Assembly (NCBI GenBank): GCA_965220715.1
Contig: OZ244843.1
Location: forward strand, 2,604,001-2,668,000
Length of the DNA stretch: 64,000 nucleotides
From: Bin5 sp965220715
GTDB taxonomy: Bacteria; Chloroflexota; Anaerolineae; Caldilineales; Caldilineaceae
Reading direction: 5' to 3'
The notes beneath the pieces are model-generated. The model did no database searches, was not told the DNA's origin, and saw nothing but the letters and a program-made list of their open reading frames with translations. Shown here piece by piece: positions 42,890-52,268 of the stretch. Each line of letters starts with the position of its first letter. The first letter of the stretch is position 1. Both the position numbers and the translations under genes were made by a program.

Positions 42890-45073
42890 TTAGCGTTGAG
42901 ATTTTTCCGGCGAGGCAACCGCTTCCACGTACGCGAGCATCTCGTCCTCTTCCGCAACGTACTCCTCCAGTTGAAAAGCGGCGTATAGCTCGCGACTGCG
43001 GCCGAAGTATTCAGCCGCCTGCGCGTAGTCCTGCTGTTCCAGCGCAACATGGCCCAGGTTGTGAAGCGTGGCCGCCTTATCCATCCAGGCGCCGCGCGCG
43101 TCCGACAGCTGCAAATCCTTCTCATACCAGTCTAGTGCGGCCGCAAAATCCTGCCGTGCGTAACAGACAGAGCCGAGGTTGTTGTAACAGGTACTGATGC
43201 CAGTGGCGTCTCGATTGCGCTGGAAAACGGTCAGGGCGGACTCGTAGGCGCGTTGGGCCTCGGCGTACATTGCCATCCCTTCCATGGCCAGCCCCAGGTT
43301 GTTGTGTGCGCTGGCCACGAGCGCTTCATCTCCCAGGCGCAAGGCCACACGCAGCGCCTTGCGATGCTGTTCGATTGCCCGCTCGAAATTGTTCAGGCTG
43401 AGATAGGCGCTGCCAAGATTCATGTAGGCCGGAGCGAGCGAGCGAGGATCGCCCAACTGTGCGGCTGCTTCGAACGCCAGCCAGAAATGATCGAGCGCCT
43501 GACGCGGATCCTCCAACACGCGGAACGACGTACCAAGGTCGGTGTGACCGTATGCCATCGCCATCAGCATGTCGCGCTCGTCAAAGATGCGCAAGGCCCG
43601 TTGCAGCCACTCAATCGCTTCTTCGACTTCGCCGTTGAAGAACCGCTGGCGGCCAATGTTGGCCAGCATCCAGCCGAAATCATCGATGTCGCCGAGCGCG
43701 ATCGCGGCCACTGCACCGCCGCATAGCCAACGCCAGATGCCCGGCGGATGACGCCAAAAGGCATAGTGGGCAAGCGCCAGCGCGTAATCCCGCATCAATT
43801 TGAGATCGTCCTGCAATTCCGGAAAGTTGATCGGCATGTCGCGCAGCCCCTCGATCTCCAACTTTTCCCCGACCATCTCCTGCACGGATTTGCCGAAGAT
43901 GCGCTCCACCCGATCGGTAGCCCAGTCCGCTCCCCAGTGAACGTTGCCCCAGAAAGGGTCGATCTCCTGCCAGCGTTGGATTGGCAACTCCTGGTAGCGT
44001 TGCGCGAATTGTAGATAGTAGCTTGCGTGCTGGCGGTTCCAGTCCTCCCCCAGCATCACCGCGCCCTCGACAAGATAGCGGCGCACGACCGGCTGCACGA
44101 CGATCCGGCGGTCAAAGAGGTCCACTTCGACCAAGGCACGCGTGACCAGCGCTTCGAAAGTCTGGCGTTTTTCGTCCTCGGTACCCATCCCGACCGTGAA
44201 CAGTTCCGACAGCGCCTGGTAGGTTGCGCCCCCGGCAGCGCTGACCAATCGATCCAGGATCAGGCCTGCCTCCGGCCAGAAGGCGGCGAAGTTTTCGACG
44301 GCAAAGCCGGCGAGACTCGACATCTCCACCGCGCCGTCCGCGGCGGGCAACTCCGCCAGAAGCTGATCCAACTCGCTCCACATCCCGAAATCGATCAGCA
44401 GACCCATCACCAGGCGCATGCTCAGGGGTCTGCCACCGGTGCGGCGATGCAAGCTCTCGATGTTGCGCAAGGCCGTATCACGTACAGATTCGGGCGCCCG
44501 CGCGTGAACAAATCCTACCGCCTCCGACAGGGGCAGCCCGCCCAGTTGCAGGTGACGGTCATCGACCAACTCTGCAAATTCGGGGTGAATATCGCGATCA
44601 ATGAGCAGAATATGGGACTGACCGCCGGAGTCGTGCAAGTGACCGATGATTTCGGCCAGCGTTTGAATTTCGCGGTCGGTCGCGCCAGAGAGTTCGTCCA
44701 GAATGAGAAGGCGGCGACGGCGGTAAAGCTGTTCAAGGATGCCGATACCCCAACGGTCCTCGCTCACCCGCGTCAGGGTCGTGCCGAGCACCGTATCCAG
44801 CGTGCGCACGATGTCGTACATGCGAAAACGATCCCTGCCCGCGGCCCCGACCCAGATGATGCCGTCAGGGAAGTGATGGATCGTATTCCAGGCGGCAGCG
44901 GTAGCAAGGGTACTCTTGCCGTTGCCCTGGCCCCCGCTGATTGCCAGCGCCGGCTGCTCATGCGCTTCAAGCAACCACTGGCACAGAGTCTTCAGTTCCA
45001 CACTGCGTCCGCTGAAGCCGCGCAGCCTGTAGACACCCAGATTGTGCCGGATTCGCGAGAAATCGTCAGTCAT
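42890..45073 (-). CDS. NB-ARC-like (STAND) ATPase with TPR repeats
   Basis: A 727-aa signalling-type ATPase. It opens almost at once with the entry motif RGFSGRSVELKTLCQWL, then Walker A GGQGNGKST (47-55), Walker B RLLILDELSGA (121-131), an LLIDRDIHPEFAEL sensor-type segment, LPLSEAVGFVHARAP and TGGRPLSMRLVMGLL (the GLPLAL-like box). A winged-helix region follows, and from about residue 450 tetratricopeptide repeats (for example LAPAYMNLGSAYLSLNNFERAIEQHRKAL and STCYNNLGSVCYARQDFAAALDWYEKDL). No N-terminal effector domain (TIR, nuclease, protease, DNA-binding) is present. STAND proteins act as ligand-triggered oligomeric switches in regulation or phage defence. The partner is unknown. Confidence 0.85.
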   Translation of the reverse strand: MTDDFSRIRHNLGVYRLRGFSGRSVELKTLCQWLLEAHEQPALAISGGQGNGKSTLATAAAWNTIHHFPDGIIWVGAAGRDRFRMYDIVRTLDTVLGTTLTRVSEDRWGIGILEQLYRRRRLLILDELSGATDREIQTLAEIIGHLHDSGGQSHILLIDRDIHPEFAELVDDRHLQLGGLPLSEAVGFVHARAPESVRDTALRNIESLHRRTGGRPLSMRLVMGLLIDFGMWSELDQLLAELPAADGAVEMSSLAGFAVENFAAFWPEAGLILDRLVSAAGGATYQALSELFTVGMGTEDEKRQTFEALVTRALVEVDLFDRRIVVQPVVRRYLVEGAVMLGEDWNRQHASYYLQFAQRYQELPIQRWQEIDPFWGNVHWGADWATDRVERIFGKSVQEMVGEKLEIEGLRDMPINFPELQDDLKLMRDYALALAHYAFWRHPPGIWRWLCGGAVAAIALGDIDDFGWMLANIGRQRFFNGEVEEAIEWLQRALRIFDERDMLMAMAYGHTDLGTSFRVLEDPRQALDHFWLAFEAAAQLGDPRSLAPAYMNLGSAYLSLNNFERAIEQHRKALRVALRLGDEALVASAHNNLGLAMEGMAMYAEAQRAYESALTVFQRNRDATGISTCYNNLGSVCYARQDFAAALDWYEKDLQLSDARGAWMDKAATLHNLGHVALEQQDYAQAAEYFGRSRELYAAFQLEEYVAEEDEMLAYVEAVASPEKSQR

Positions 45074-45133
45074 CAGTCAATGTTAGCGTAGTGAGTATCT
45101 TTGAAATCCGCATTGGTCACGCAAGAGTGCCGT

Positions 45134-45481
45134 TCAGCTATGATTCGACAACGAAAGGATCAGACATGGGTATTCGCTGGCGATGATCGTCTCATAGTTG
45201 AGCGCCTCCGACAGGGCCTTGCTGCCTTCAACCGCACCGAAGCCTTGTTCGCCGATGCCGGGGGAGAGCAGAATCAGGTCGGGGCGCACGCGTCGGGCAA
45301 TCTCATTTACGTTTACGGGCGAAATGTTGGCTATCAGATCGACTCGCTCGATCAACCCGCTGCGCACAGCTTCGGGTTGATCCGAGGGGTCACTAACGAA
45401 GATTTCGACAGCCGGGTTTTTCTGTAGTTGGCGCAGTGCGACCGTACCAATATTTCCAGCGCCAATGAGCCAGACTCGCAT
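45134..45481 (-). CDS. Small Rossmann-fold NAD(P)-binding protein
   Basis: A 115-aa single-domain protein starting MRVWLIGAGNIGTVALRQL, with GAGNIG as the dinucleotide loop and the acidic end of strand 2 in IFVSDPSDQ. It continues VDLIANISPVNVNEIARRV and PDLILLSPGIGEQGFGAVEG. This is only the nucleotide-binding half of what is usually a larger dehydrogenase or a TrkA-type regulator, so either it works with a partner or it is a shortened gene. It lies 60 bases before the STAND gene and 84 after the SLC13 gene, same strand. Confidence 0.65.
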   Translation of the reverse strand: MRVWLIGAGNIGTVALRQLQKNPAVEIFVSDPSDQPEAVRSGLIERVDLIANISPVNVNEIARRVRPDLILLSPGIGEQGFGAVEGSKALSEALNYETIIASEYPCLILSLSNHS

Positions 45482-45565
45482 ACTCTCACCCCCTATCGTA
45501 TCTGTTCAGATTCACATTTTTGCCTTCACATCTGGTTGCAAAGGCAGGTAATTGGCGATTGGTTT

Positions 45566-47212
45566 TCAGATCATCCCGAATTGGCTGAGCAGATAGAAGA
45601 ACACAAAAATCACGCCCGAACAAGCCATGCCGACGATCACGCCACTGCGTATCATTTCCCGCCTGTCTACCACGCCGGTCACCGCCACCAGAATCATGCG
45701 AGCGGAACCGCTAGGCAGCGCGAAGGCCAGCGCGACTGCGAAGATGGTCGGGATAACAAGGCGTACCGGGTCGATGTGGGATGCCTGCCCCAGGGTAATC
45801 AGTACCGGTGCCAGAATTGCGCCAAGGGGGACATTGTTCATAAACTGGGTGACGCAGAATGCCAGCATGATCAACGCCGCAAGAACGCCTACAAAAGGCA
45901 GTCCCTCTAACGTCGGCGCCACGAGATTGGCAAACCAGGCGCTGGCGCCGGTCTTTTCCAGGGCGTCCCCCAGCGTCAGTCCGGCGCCGATGACGAAGAA
46001 AACGCCCCAGTTCACGCCTTTCAGATCGCTCCAGTCGACGATCTTTTCGACAGAAAGGACAGCAACCGCACCGATCGCAATGACTGTACTACTCAATAGA
46101 GTGGCAGGCAGCTTCAGAAATTGTTCGATATACCCGCCCGTAACCCACAGGCTAATCGACACCAGAAGCACGACGATGATTTCCCGCTCCGGACCGGAAA
46201 ATCTACCCAGCCGCTCTATTTCCCGTCTGGCCGGCTCGATATCAATCGTTAACTCAGGCAGAGCGAACAGCCGCGGCAGCAGGAACCATACAAGCGGTAT
46301 CAACAGCAGAACCACCGGCAATCCGTATTTCATCCAATCGACGAAGCCAAACCCGTACAGCTGTCCCAGCAAGCCGCTTGCTATTGCATTTTCGCCGCTG
46401 CCCATAATGGTGGCGATCGCGCCGATGCTGGAACTATAACCGATGGCGAGAATCAGGACAGCAAGTGCCTTGCGACCATCCTCTGGTCGCCGCATGTGCT
46501 GGGCGATTGTTATCGCGACCGGGATCAGCACCGCGGCCGTGGCCGTGTTGAGGACGAACATGCTTAGCCCGCCGGTTATGGCCATTAGCGCGAAGAGCAG
46601 TGGTCCGAACTGTCCTCTGCTTCTGACGATTGCCTGGAGCGCCAGCCGGCGGGTGAGGCCGTGCTTTCGCAACGCCTCAGCCAGGAACAGGCTTCCCAGA
46701 ATCAGAAATACGACAGGCGTGCCGAATGGCTCAAACGCGCCTGCGGCGTCATCGACCCCGAGCGCGATTTGAACAATTGGAACTAGCAGTGCAACGATTG
46801 GCAGTGGAGCCGGCTCCAGCGCCAAAATCAGGCCGGAAAATGCAAAAAGCGCCAGAGCCTTGTGCCCCTCTACGCTTAGACCGTCCGGCGTGGGCAGGAG
46901 CAGGACGATGACAGTCAATCCCAATACAAACAGCAGGCGGCGCAGGTCGAAAACCTTGCGCATACCTGCCTGAATCGGCTGTTGTAAGACCTTGAGAGGC
47001 GTGCCGGGTCGCTGCAGCCGGCGCTTGGAAGTAACTGTACGGGTGGCCACCCGTTCTCGAATCAAGGCGCTGCGTTCGGCCTGGACAGGCGGACCCACTG
47101 GCGTAGACGGATGCGGCGGATCGGCGGGGCCCCGTCGTCCGTTGCCGCGTGAAGGCGCTGCGATTGTGGGGCGAGGTAAGGAGGATTTCAGACGGGCGCG
47201 GTTGTGAGACAT
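45566..47212 (-). CDS. SLC13/DASS-family sodium:anion symporter
   Basis: An integral membrane carrier, probably for dicarboxylates or sulfate with sodium. About eleven helices are visible. The family SNT-type loops read FVLNTATAAVLIPVAITIAQH and FCVTQFMNNVPLGAILAPVLIT, each with the conserved Asn/Thr pair, and WGVFFVIGAGLTLGDALEKTG lies between them. The protein ends in LPSGSARMILVAVTG. The first 80 residues are basic, Pro/Arg rich and unlike the family, so ATG at 46963 (MRKVFDLRRLLFVLG) is a credible alternative start. Neither start has a strong RBS. The substrate cannot be told. Confidence 0.88.
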   Translation of the reverse strand: MSHNRARLKSSLPRPTIAAPSRGNGRRGPADPPHPSTPVGPPVQAERSALIRERVATRTVTSKRRLQRPGTPLKVLQQPIQAGMRKVFDLRRLLFVLGLTVIVLLLPTPDGLSVEGHKALALFAFSGLILALEPAPLPIVALLVPIVQIALGVDDAAGAFEPFGTPVVFLILGSLFLAEALRKHGLTRRLALQAIVRSRGQFGPLLFALMAITGGLSMFVLNTATAAVLIPVAITIAQHMRRPEDGRKALAVLILAIGYSSSIGAIATIMGSGENAIASGLLGQLYGFGFVDWMKYGLPVVLLLIPLVWFLLPRLFALPELTIDIEPARREIERLGRFSGPEREIIVVLLVSISLWVTGGYIEQFLKLPATLLSSTVIAIGAVAVLSVEKIVDWSDLKGVNWGVFFVIGAGLTLGDALEKTGASAWFANLVAPTLEGLPFVGVLAALIMLAFCVTQFMNNVPLGAILAPVLITLGQASHIDPVRLVIPTIFAVALAFALPSGSARMILVAVTGVVDRREMIRSGVIVGMACSGVIFVFFYLLSQFGMI

Positions 47213-47308
47213 TTATGACGACAGTTTGTAACGGCAGAACTGCTTTCGTATGCCAACGTCAGGTTGTTTTTGCCAACAATAAGTACCACTTCAACTACTG
47301 CAAACCAT

Positions 47309-48439
47309 CTAGCTGGAACTACACCGGCGCAGACCATGCAGAGCAGAAGAAAGCCCCGGAGCGAATTCCAGGGTTCTATGCAGCCAGGGAACGGCCAGAT
47401 CGCATTCTTGTGGTTTTTTGTAGACGTGGGAAAGGCCAAGAGTCAATGTAAACTGGGCATTGATTTTATCTTCATCCAGAATGGCCAAGGCCCGCTCCAG
47501 CGTTTCGGCTGCGCTTTCGTAGTTGAGCCGGCGATAGTAGGCCATGCCCAGATGGGCGAGCACAAGACCGTTTTCCGGTTCCAATTCGGCTGCTCTGCGC
47601 AAGATTCGCAGCGCTTGTAGGTGGTCGCCGCTCTGCCACAGAGCCCAGCCGAGGGCGTCAAGCGCAAAAGCGGTTTCTCCCACATTCGCGGCCTTTTCGT
47701 AGCTCTCGATAGCGAGTCCCCATTCTTCCAGATGCTCGTATTGCCGTCCCACTTCGATGTACAAATCGGGCCGCTTCGGCGCCAGTTCAATGGCTCGGCC
47801 GTATTCGGAGATAGCCCGCTCGTGGTCGCGTTGTATTTCAAACAGATAACCAAGGTTTCGGCGGGCCAGCACATTTGATGGATCGATGGCAAGAGCCTCT
47901 TCCAGATATTCCAGCGCATGCGAATAATTGCCCACGTCGCTGTAAATCTCGCCTAATACGGCTAGGACGTCGGCGTTGTCGGGCTCCAGTTCAAGCGCTT
48001 GGAAGGCGAAATCGCTGGCAGAATCGTAGTTGCCGCGCCAGTCCAGCACGCGTGCGTGCATCGCCAGCGCCGCCACATTTTTCTCGTCGACCCGAACCGC
48101 TTCCTGCGTGAGCGCGTAAGCCTGTTCGATCTGCCGCGCCATCAAGTGCAAGTCTGCCAGGGCAACCAGCGGGTAGGGGTTCTCAGGCTCCAGCTCGGCC
48201 ATACGCTGAAGAGCTGCCGCGGCCTCGCCGAAGTTGCCGGCGGCAATGTGCGCTTCCGCCTTCGTCTGCCAGTAGAGCGCGCTTGGAGTGGGGGTCGTCA
48301 CGACCCGTGGAGGTTGCCTCACAAGCCAGTCCGGGCGCTGTATGTACAGGTAGACGGCCAGAAGCAAAATTATTCCGCTCCAAACGAAACACCCTTTGCG
48401 ACGACGGCGGCGCGGCCTGTACGTCCAGTCAAGATCCAT
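47309..48439 (-). CDS. Membrane-anchored tetratricopeptide-repeat protein
   Basis: A 376-aa protein: basic N-terminus (YRPRRRRRKG), a single membrane helix (CFVWSGIILLLAVYLYIQR), then eight or so TPR units covering the rest (for example AHIAAGNFGEAAAALQRMAELEP, VLGEIYSDVGNYSHALEYLEEAL and LGWALWQSGDHLQALRILRRA). The orientation (positive inside) puts the TPRs outside the cytoplasm. Such proteins scaffold envelope assemblies; no partner is evident. ATG 48439 is chosen because the frame further upstream overlaps the DUF3592-like gene and looks non-coding. Next downstream is the SLC13 gene. Confidence 0.85.
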   Translation of the reverse strand: MDLDWTYRPRRRRRKGCFVWSGIILLLAVYLYIQRPDWLVRQPPRVVTTPTPSALYWQTKAEAHIAAGNFGEAAAALQRMAELEPENPYPLVALADLHLMARQIEQAYALTQEAVRVDEKNVAALAMHARVLDWRGNYDSASDFAFQALELEPDNADVLAVLGEIYSDVGNYSHALEYLEEALAIDPSNVLARRNLGYLFEIQRDHERAISEYGRAIELAPKRPDLYIEVGRQYEHLEEWGLAIESYEKAANVGETAFALDALGWALWQSGDHLQALRILRRAAELEPENGLVLAHLGMAYYRRLNYESAAETLERALAILDEDKINAQFTLTLGLSHVYKKPQECDLAVPWLHRTLEFAPGLSSALHGLRRCSSS

Positions 48440-48578
48440 GCACTGCTTAGTATAGCGCAATAGTGGCGCTTCGTGCGCATTGCCAATTGGGCCGCATCTC
48501 GCGGCCGGGGCCCTATGAGCGAGAGCTGAAGCGGTGATGAAATGCGTACTGCCTGGTTGGCCGTTTCTTGCGTCTGCC

Positions 48579-49139
48579 TCAATCCCTGCGCGAGTACAGT
48601 TCCAACAAGATGGAGGCCTCTGGCTGGGAACTGTCGACCAACGCGGTGATGTTCTGGCCAGGACGGAGACTTGGGCGTTTTTCGCGCCGGTGATTGCGGC
48701 GAATAGCGTTGCGACCGGCATACGCACGCTGCTGGAACCAATATACATAGTCCACACTGAATTCCAACGCAGTGATATGCAGGCTCCTGATCTGACCGGC
48801 GACAAGAGTTGTGGAGAGCAGAATGCGGCGGAAATAGACGATTCGCAAGAAAAAGGATGGCCCGGCAACCAGCAGGACAGCAGCCATCCCTGCCATCAAC
48901 AGTGGAATCTCTGCTCCTTCAAATACAAGCCTGTCCATGTTGCCCCGCCCGAAAGCCGCATTGAGAAAGCCCACCGGCAGATAGCCGAGAGTCAGGACAA
49001 GTGAAGCAGGAATGAGGGCGCCAAGGAAAAAAAGTACACTGACGATTGCCGGCAGATCCAGGCTGAGCAGACCAACAAGCGTCAGATTGTGGTGCTTGGA
49101 TTGGATCTGGTGAGGATGATTTTGAGGAGAGCTGCGCAT
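48579..49139 (-). CDS. DUF3592-like membrane protein
   Basis: A 186-aa protein with two hydrophobic segments (AIVSVLFFLGALIPASLVLTLGY and IPLLMAGMAAVLLVAGPSFFL) and a soluble C-terminal part. The C-terminal part reads VAGQIRSLHITALEFSVDYVYW ... AYAGRNAIRR ... LRPGQNITALVDSSQPEASIL. This Y-x-Y/G-x-Y-x-G followed by V-xx-xPxxPxxS pattern is that of DUF3592, whose function is unknown. It follows the cysteine desulfurase gene by 45 bases and is probably read with it. Confidence 0.6.
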   Translation of the reverse strand: MRSSPQNHPHQIQSKHHNLTLVGLLSLDLPAIVSVLFFLGALIPASLVLTLGYLPVGFLNAAFGRGNMDRLVFEGAEIPLLMAGMAAVLLVAGPSFFLRIVYFRRILLSTTLVAGQIRSLHITALEFSVDYVYWFQQRAYAGRNAIRRNHRREKRPSLRPGQNITALVDSSQPEASILLELYSRRD

Positions 49140-49184
49140 ACGCGTAGTAGGAGAAGGCGTCGCCGCGAACCGCGGCCGTAACTC

Positions 49185-50378
49185 TTAAAAAGGCGCAGGC
49201 ACGGTCTGGCGGTGCTGGCCAACGATTTGCGGCAGCCTCTGCAGGAGCTGTTCGATCTGTTGGGCAGTGTTGCTGCTGCCAAGGCTTAACCGCAGGCCGC
49301 CTGCAAGTTCTTCCGCCGGGATTCCTACGGCTTCCAGCACGTGGCTGGGCTGCTGGCGAGCGCTGGTGCAGGCACTGCCGCTACTTGCCGCGATGCCGGC
49401 CAGATCCAAGGCAATGAGGATTCCCTCCGCCTCTACATCCCGTATAGTAAAGCTGGCGTGATTGGCAAGCCTTTCTGTGGAGCTGCCGGTCAGCCGCGCC
49501 CCAGGTATGGTTTCCAAAGTGTGGCCTATGATTCGGTCTCGTAGCAGTTGCAGGCGAGCCATTTCCGAATCTCGTTCCGCTTCGCACAGGGCCAGGGCCG
49601 TCGCCATACCAACGATGCCCGCAACATTCTCGGTGCCGGCGCGCCGCCTGCCCTCGTGGCTGCCGCCAGTAAGAAAAGGATGAAACGGGGTCCCGCCGCG
49701 CAGGTAAAGAAAGCCGACACCTTTCGGCCCATAAAACTTGTGTGCGCTGGCGCTGAGCGCGTCTACGTTCAACTCGTTTACGTCCAGGGGCAACTTTCCC
49801 GCCGCCTGCACCGCGTCGGTGTGGAAAGGCACATTTCGCTCTCGGCAGAGCGCGCCCAATCTGCTTATCGGCTGTATGCTGCCTATCTCGTTGTTGGCGT
49901 ACATGACGCTGACCAGCGCAATGTCTGTACCGTCGCCCAGTGCCTCCGCCAAGTCATCCGCATTCACCATTCCGTCGCTGTCCACAGGTAACAAAGTCAA
50001 TTCGAACCCAAAAAAATCCTGCAAATCCTCCGCGGTATACAGCACCGCGTGATGCTCCACCACCGTCGTGATGATGCGATTGGCTCCGTTTTGGTTGCGC
50101 CGGGCCAGGGCGATCCCCCGCAGAGCGGCGTTATCGCTTTCACTTCCACAACCGGTTAGAATAATCTCCTTGGCGGCGGCGCCCAGGATGTCAGCGATCG
50201 TAAGGCGGGCGTCGCTCAAACCGGCATAGGCCGCACGGCCCGCTCGATGGATACTGGACGGGTTGCCGTATTTAGAGTTGTCCTCCTGGTCTGTCGAACC
50301 GTAATATGGCTCCATTGCCGCCAGAACTTCCGGGCGCAATGGAGTTGTGGCTGAGTGGTCCAGGTAGATCAGTGCCAT
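49185..50378 (-). CDS. Cysteine desulfurase (NifS/IscS family)
   Basis: PLP enzyme that removes sulfur from cysteine as a persulfide for Fe-S clusters and tRNA thiolation. MALIYLDHSATTPLRPEVL is the standard opening. The PLP lysine is K214 in SASAHKFYGPKG, and the persulfide-carrying cysteine is C337 in SSGSACTSARQQPSHVL. GSHEGRRRAGTENVAGI and YANNEIGSIQPI are also kept. The Cys loop is the longer group I (IscS/NifS) type, not SufS. No iscU or sufBCD lies alongside. With mnmA 14 kb away it is a plausible sulfur donor for U34 thiolation, by inference. Confidence 0.95.
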   Translation of the reverse strand: MALIYLDHSATTPLRPEVLAAMEPYYGSTDQEDNSKYGNPSSIHRAGRAAYAGLSDARLTIADILGAAAKEIILTGCGSESDNAALRGIALARRNQNGANRIITTVVEHHAVLYTAEDLQDFFGFELTLLPVDSDGMVNADDLAEALGDGTDIALVSVMYANNEIGSIQPISRLGALCRERNVPFHTDAVQAAGKLPLDVNELNVDALSASAHKFYGPKGVGFLYLRGGTPFHPFLTGGSHEGRRRAGTENVAGIVGMATALALCEAERDSEMARLQLLRDRIIGHTLETIPGARLTGSSTERLANHASFTIRDVEAEGILIALDLAGIAASSGSACTSARQQPSHVLEAVGIPAEELAGGLRLSLGSSNTAQQIEQLLQRLPQIVGQHRQTVPAPF

Positions 50379-50453
50379 TAGGTTAACTCTTGACCGCTAC
50401 TGGTGCACTGCACAACTTGCACGATCGCACCTAACGCAATATCGTAAAAGAAT

Positions 50454-50482
50454 AGCATACCATTTGTCCGGAATTTAAACAA
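50454..50482 (-). promoter_or_regulatory. Candidate promoter of the cysteine desulfurase gene
   Basis: Minus strand: TTGTTT (50482-50477), 17-base spacer, TATGCT (50459-50454), about 76 bases before the start codon. It lies in the 222-base divergent spacer shared with enolase. Confidence 0.55.
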
Positions 50483-50600
50483 ATGCGCCCGCTGACACGG
50501 GAAAGCAGCACCTGCTGTCGGAAACTCGGCAACTAGCAGCTGCCAGCTTCTTCGAACAGGTGGGAGACCGTGCCGACAGACATAAACAGAGGTTAAGCAG

Positions 50601-51893
50601 ATGAACTTTATCGAGACGATCATGGGGCGGCAGATACTGGACAGTCGGGGTAACCCGACGGTCGAGGTAGAAATTCAGTTGAGTGGCGGCGCAAACGGCC
50701 GTGCTGCCGTCCCCAGCGGCGCAAGCACCGGCGTTCATGAGGCCGTTGAACTGCGAGACGGCGACAAGTCAAAGTATGGCGGCAAAGGTGTCCTGCAGGC
50801 GGTGAAGAATGTCAACACCGTATTGGCCCCGGAATTGGAAGGGGCGGACGCGCTCGATCAGGTAGCCATCGATCAGTTCATGCTGGAGCTGGATGGCACA
50901 GAAAACAAGAGCAGGCTGGGCGCAAACGCCATCCTCGGCGTCAGCCTGGCTGTGGCCAAGGCCGCGGCCGCGGAGTCCGGTCTGCCGCTGTACCGCTATC
51001 TGGGCGGTGTCAACGCCCATACGCTGCCGGTGCCGATGATGAACATTCTCAATGGTGGCAAACACGCGGTAAACAGCACCGACTTTCAGGAGTTTATGGT
51101 CATGCCGTCGGGCGCCCCTTCATTTGCCGAAGGGGTAAGGTGGGGCACCGAGATCTATCACGCGCTAAAGGAAGTGCTTCACGATGCCGGTTACAGCACT
51201 AATGTAGGCGATGAAGGCGGATTCGCGCCTAGCTTAGGTGGCAACGCCGCTGCCATCGAGGTGATACTGCAGGCGATAGAGAAAGCGGGGTATCGCCCAG
51301 CGGAAGACGTATACATCGCCCTGGACCCGGCAGTGAGCGAGCTGTACGTAGAGGAGACTGGACGCTACAGACTCGAAATCGAAGGCATAGAACTGTCCAG
51401 TCAGGAACTGGTCGACCTGTGGGCGGATTGGTGCGCCCGCTACCCAATTATTTCTATTGAAGACGGTATGGCCGAGGACGACTGGGACGGCTGGAAGCTG
51501 CTACATGCAACGATAGGGGATCGCGTGCAGCTGGTAGGGGACGATTTGCTGGTGACGAATGTGAAGCGTATCGCGCGCGCCATTGACGAGCGTGCCTGCA
51601 ACGCCCTGCTATGCAAGGTCAACCAGATTGGTACCCTGACTGAAAGCATCGCTGCCATTGAGATGAGCCATCGGGCAGGCTGGGCCGCTGTGGTCAGCCA
51701 CCGTTCCGGCGAGACGGAGGATGACACGATCGCCGACCTGGTAGTGGCTTTCAACACCGGGCAGATCAAGACCGGTGCGCCTGCCCGCAGTGATCGGGTC
51801 GCGAAGTACAATCAACTACTCCGGATCGATGAAGAACTGGGGCCTGCTGCAACCTTCCAGGGGACAGGGGCATTCGCACATCTTGGCAACTGA
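50601..51893 (+). CDS. eno: Enolase (phosphopyruvate hydratase)
   Basis: Glycolytic enzyme converting 2-phosphoglycerate to phosphoenolpyruvate, 430 aa, full length. Seen: MGRQILDSRGNPTVEVEIQ, the substrate loop SGASTGVHEAVELRDGD, NILNGGKHAVNSTDFQEFMV with the active His, GDEGGFAPSL, metal ligands in AEDDWDGWK and VQLVGDDLLVTN, the signature LLCKVNQIGTLTES with the catalytic Lys, and SHRSGETEDD. It is divergent from the cysteine desulfurase gene. The ATG at 50601 gives a protein one or two residues shorter at the N-terminus than usual. Confidence 0.98.
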   Translation: MNFIETIMGRQILDSRGNPTVEVEIQLSGGANGRAAVPSGASTGVHEAVELRDGDKSKYGGKGVLQAVKNVNTVLAPELEGADALDQVAIDQFMLELDGTENKSRLGANAILGVSLAVAKAAAAESGLPLYRYLGGVNAHTLPVPMMNILNGGKHAVNSTDFQEFMVMPSGAPSFAEGVRWGTEIYHALKEVLHDAGYSTNVGDEGGFAPSLGGNAAAIEVILQAIEKAGYRPAEDVYIALDPAVSELYVEETGRYRLEIEGIELSSQELVDLWADWCARYPIISIEDGMAEDDWDGWKLLHATIGDRVQLVGDDLLVTNVKRIARAIDERACNALLCKVNQIGTLTESIAAIEMSHRAGWAAVVSHRSGETEDDTIADLVVAFNTGQIKTGAPARSDRVAKYNQLLRIDEELGPAATFQGTGAFAHLGN

Positions 51894-52025
51894 ACGGGAC
51901 CTGGAACAAGAGCAGGGCTAGAGAAAATCGACAATCCGCGCCGGCTACCTGCGATGTTCGCCGGCACAACGCCGCCTAACAAATAGCACACGCCCGCGAC
52001 GCAAATGCTTTCCCCGAAACAAAAA

Positions 52026-52060
52026 ATGAGATGCGTGAGAATTCACCTCACGCATCTCAT
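52026..52060 (-). terminator. Rho-independent terminator of tRNA-Leu
   Basis: On the minus strand ATGAGATGCGTGAG pairs with CTCACGCATCTCAT (14 bp, short loop) followed by six T (plus-strand AAAAAA at 52021-52026). It starts seven bases after the tRNA 3' end. Confidence 0.92.
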
Positions 52061-52066
52061 CCAAGG

Positions 52067-52149
<83 letters not shown>

Positions 52150-52268
52150 GCATTCGTCTCATATCATATAAGCCGGCTTCGCAACTGTCAAATGCCGCAC
52201 CCATTGCAAACATCCAACGGACCATGGAAGGCCGAGCACGCGAATATTGAGCAGGGAGAGGCGCCTGC

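Noticed and set aside
43253..45091. Long plus-strand frames opposite the STAND ATPase gene
   Set aside because: They are antisense shadows without start signals; the minus strand has Walker motifs and TPRs.
48440..48868. N-terminal extension of the TPR protein frame
   Set aside because: It overlaps the DUF3592-like gene in another frame and lacks a ribosome-binding site; ATG 48439 starts the basic region and membrane helix.
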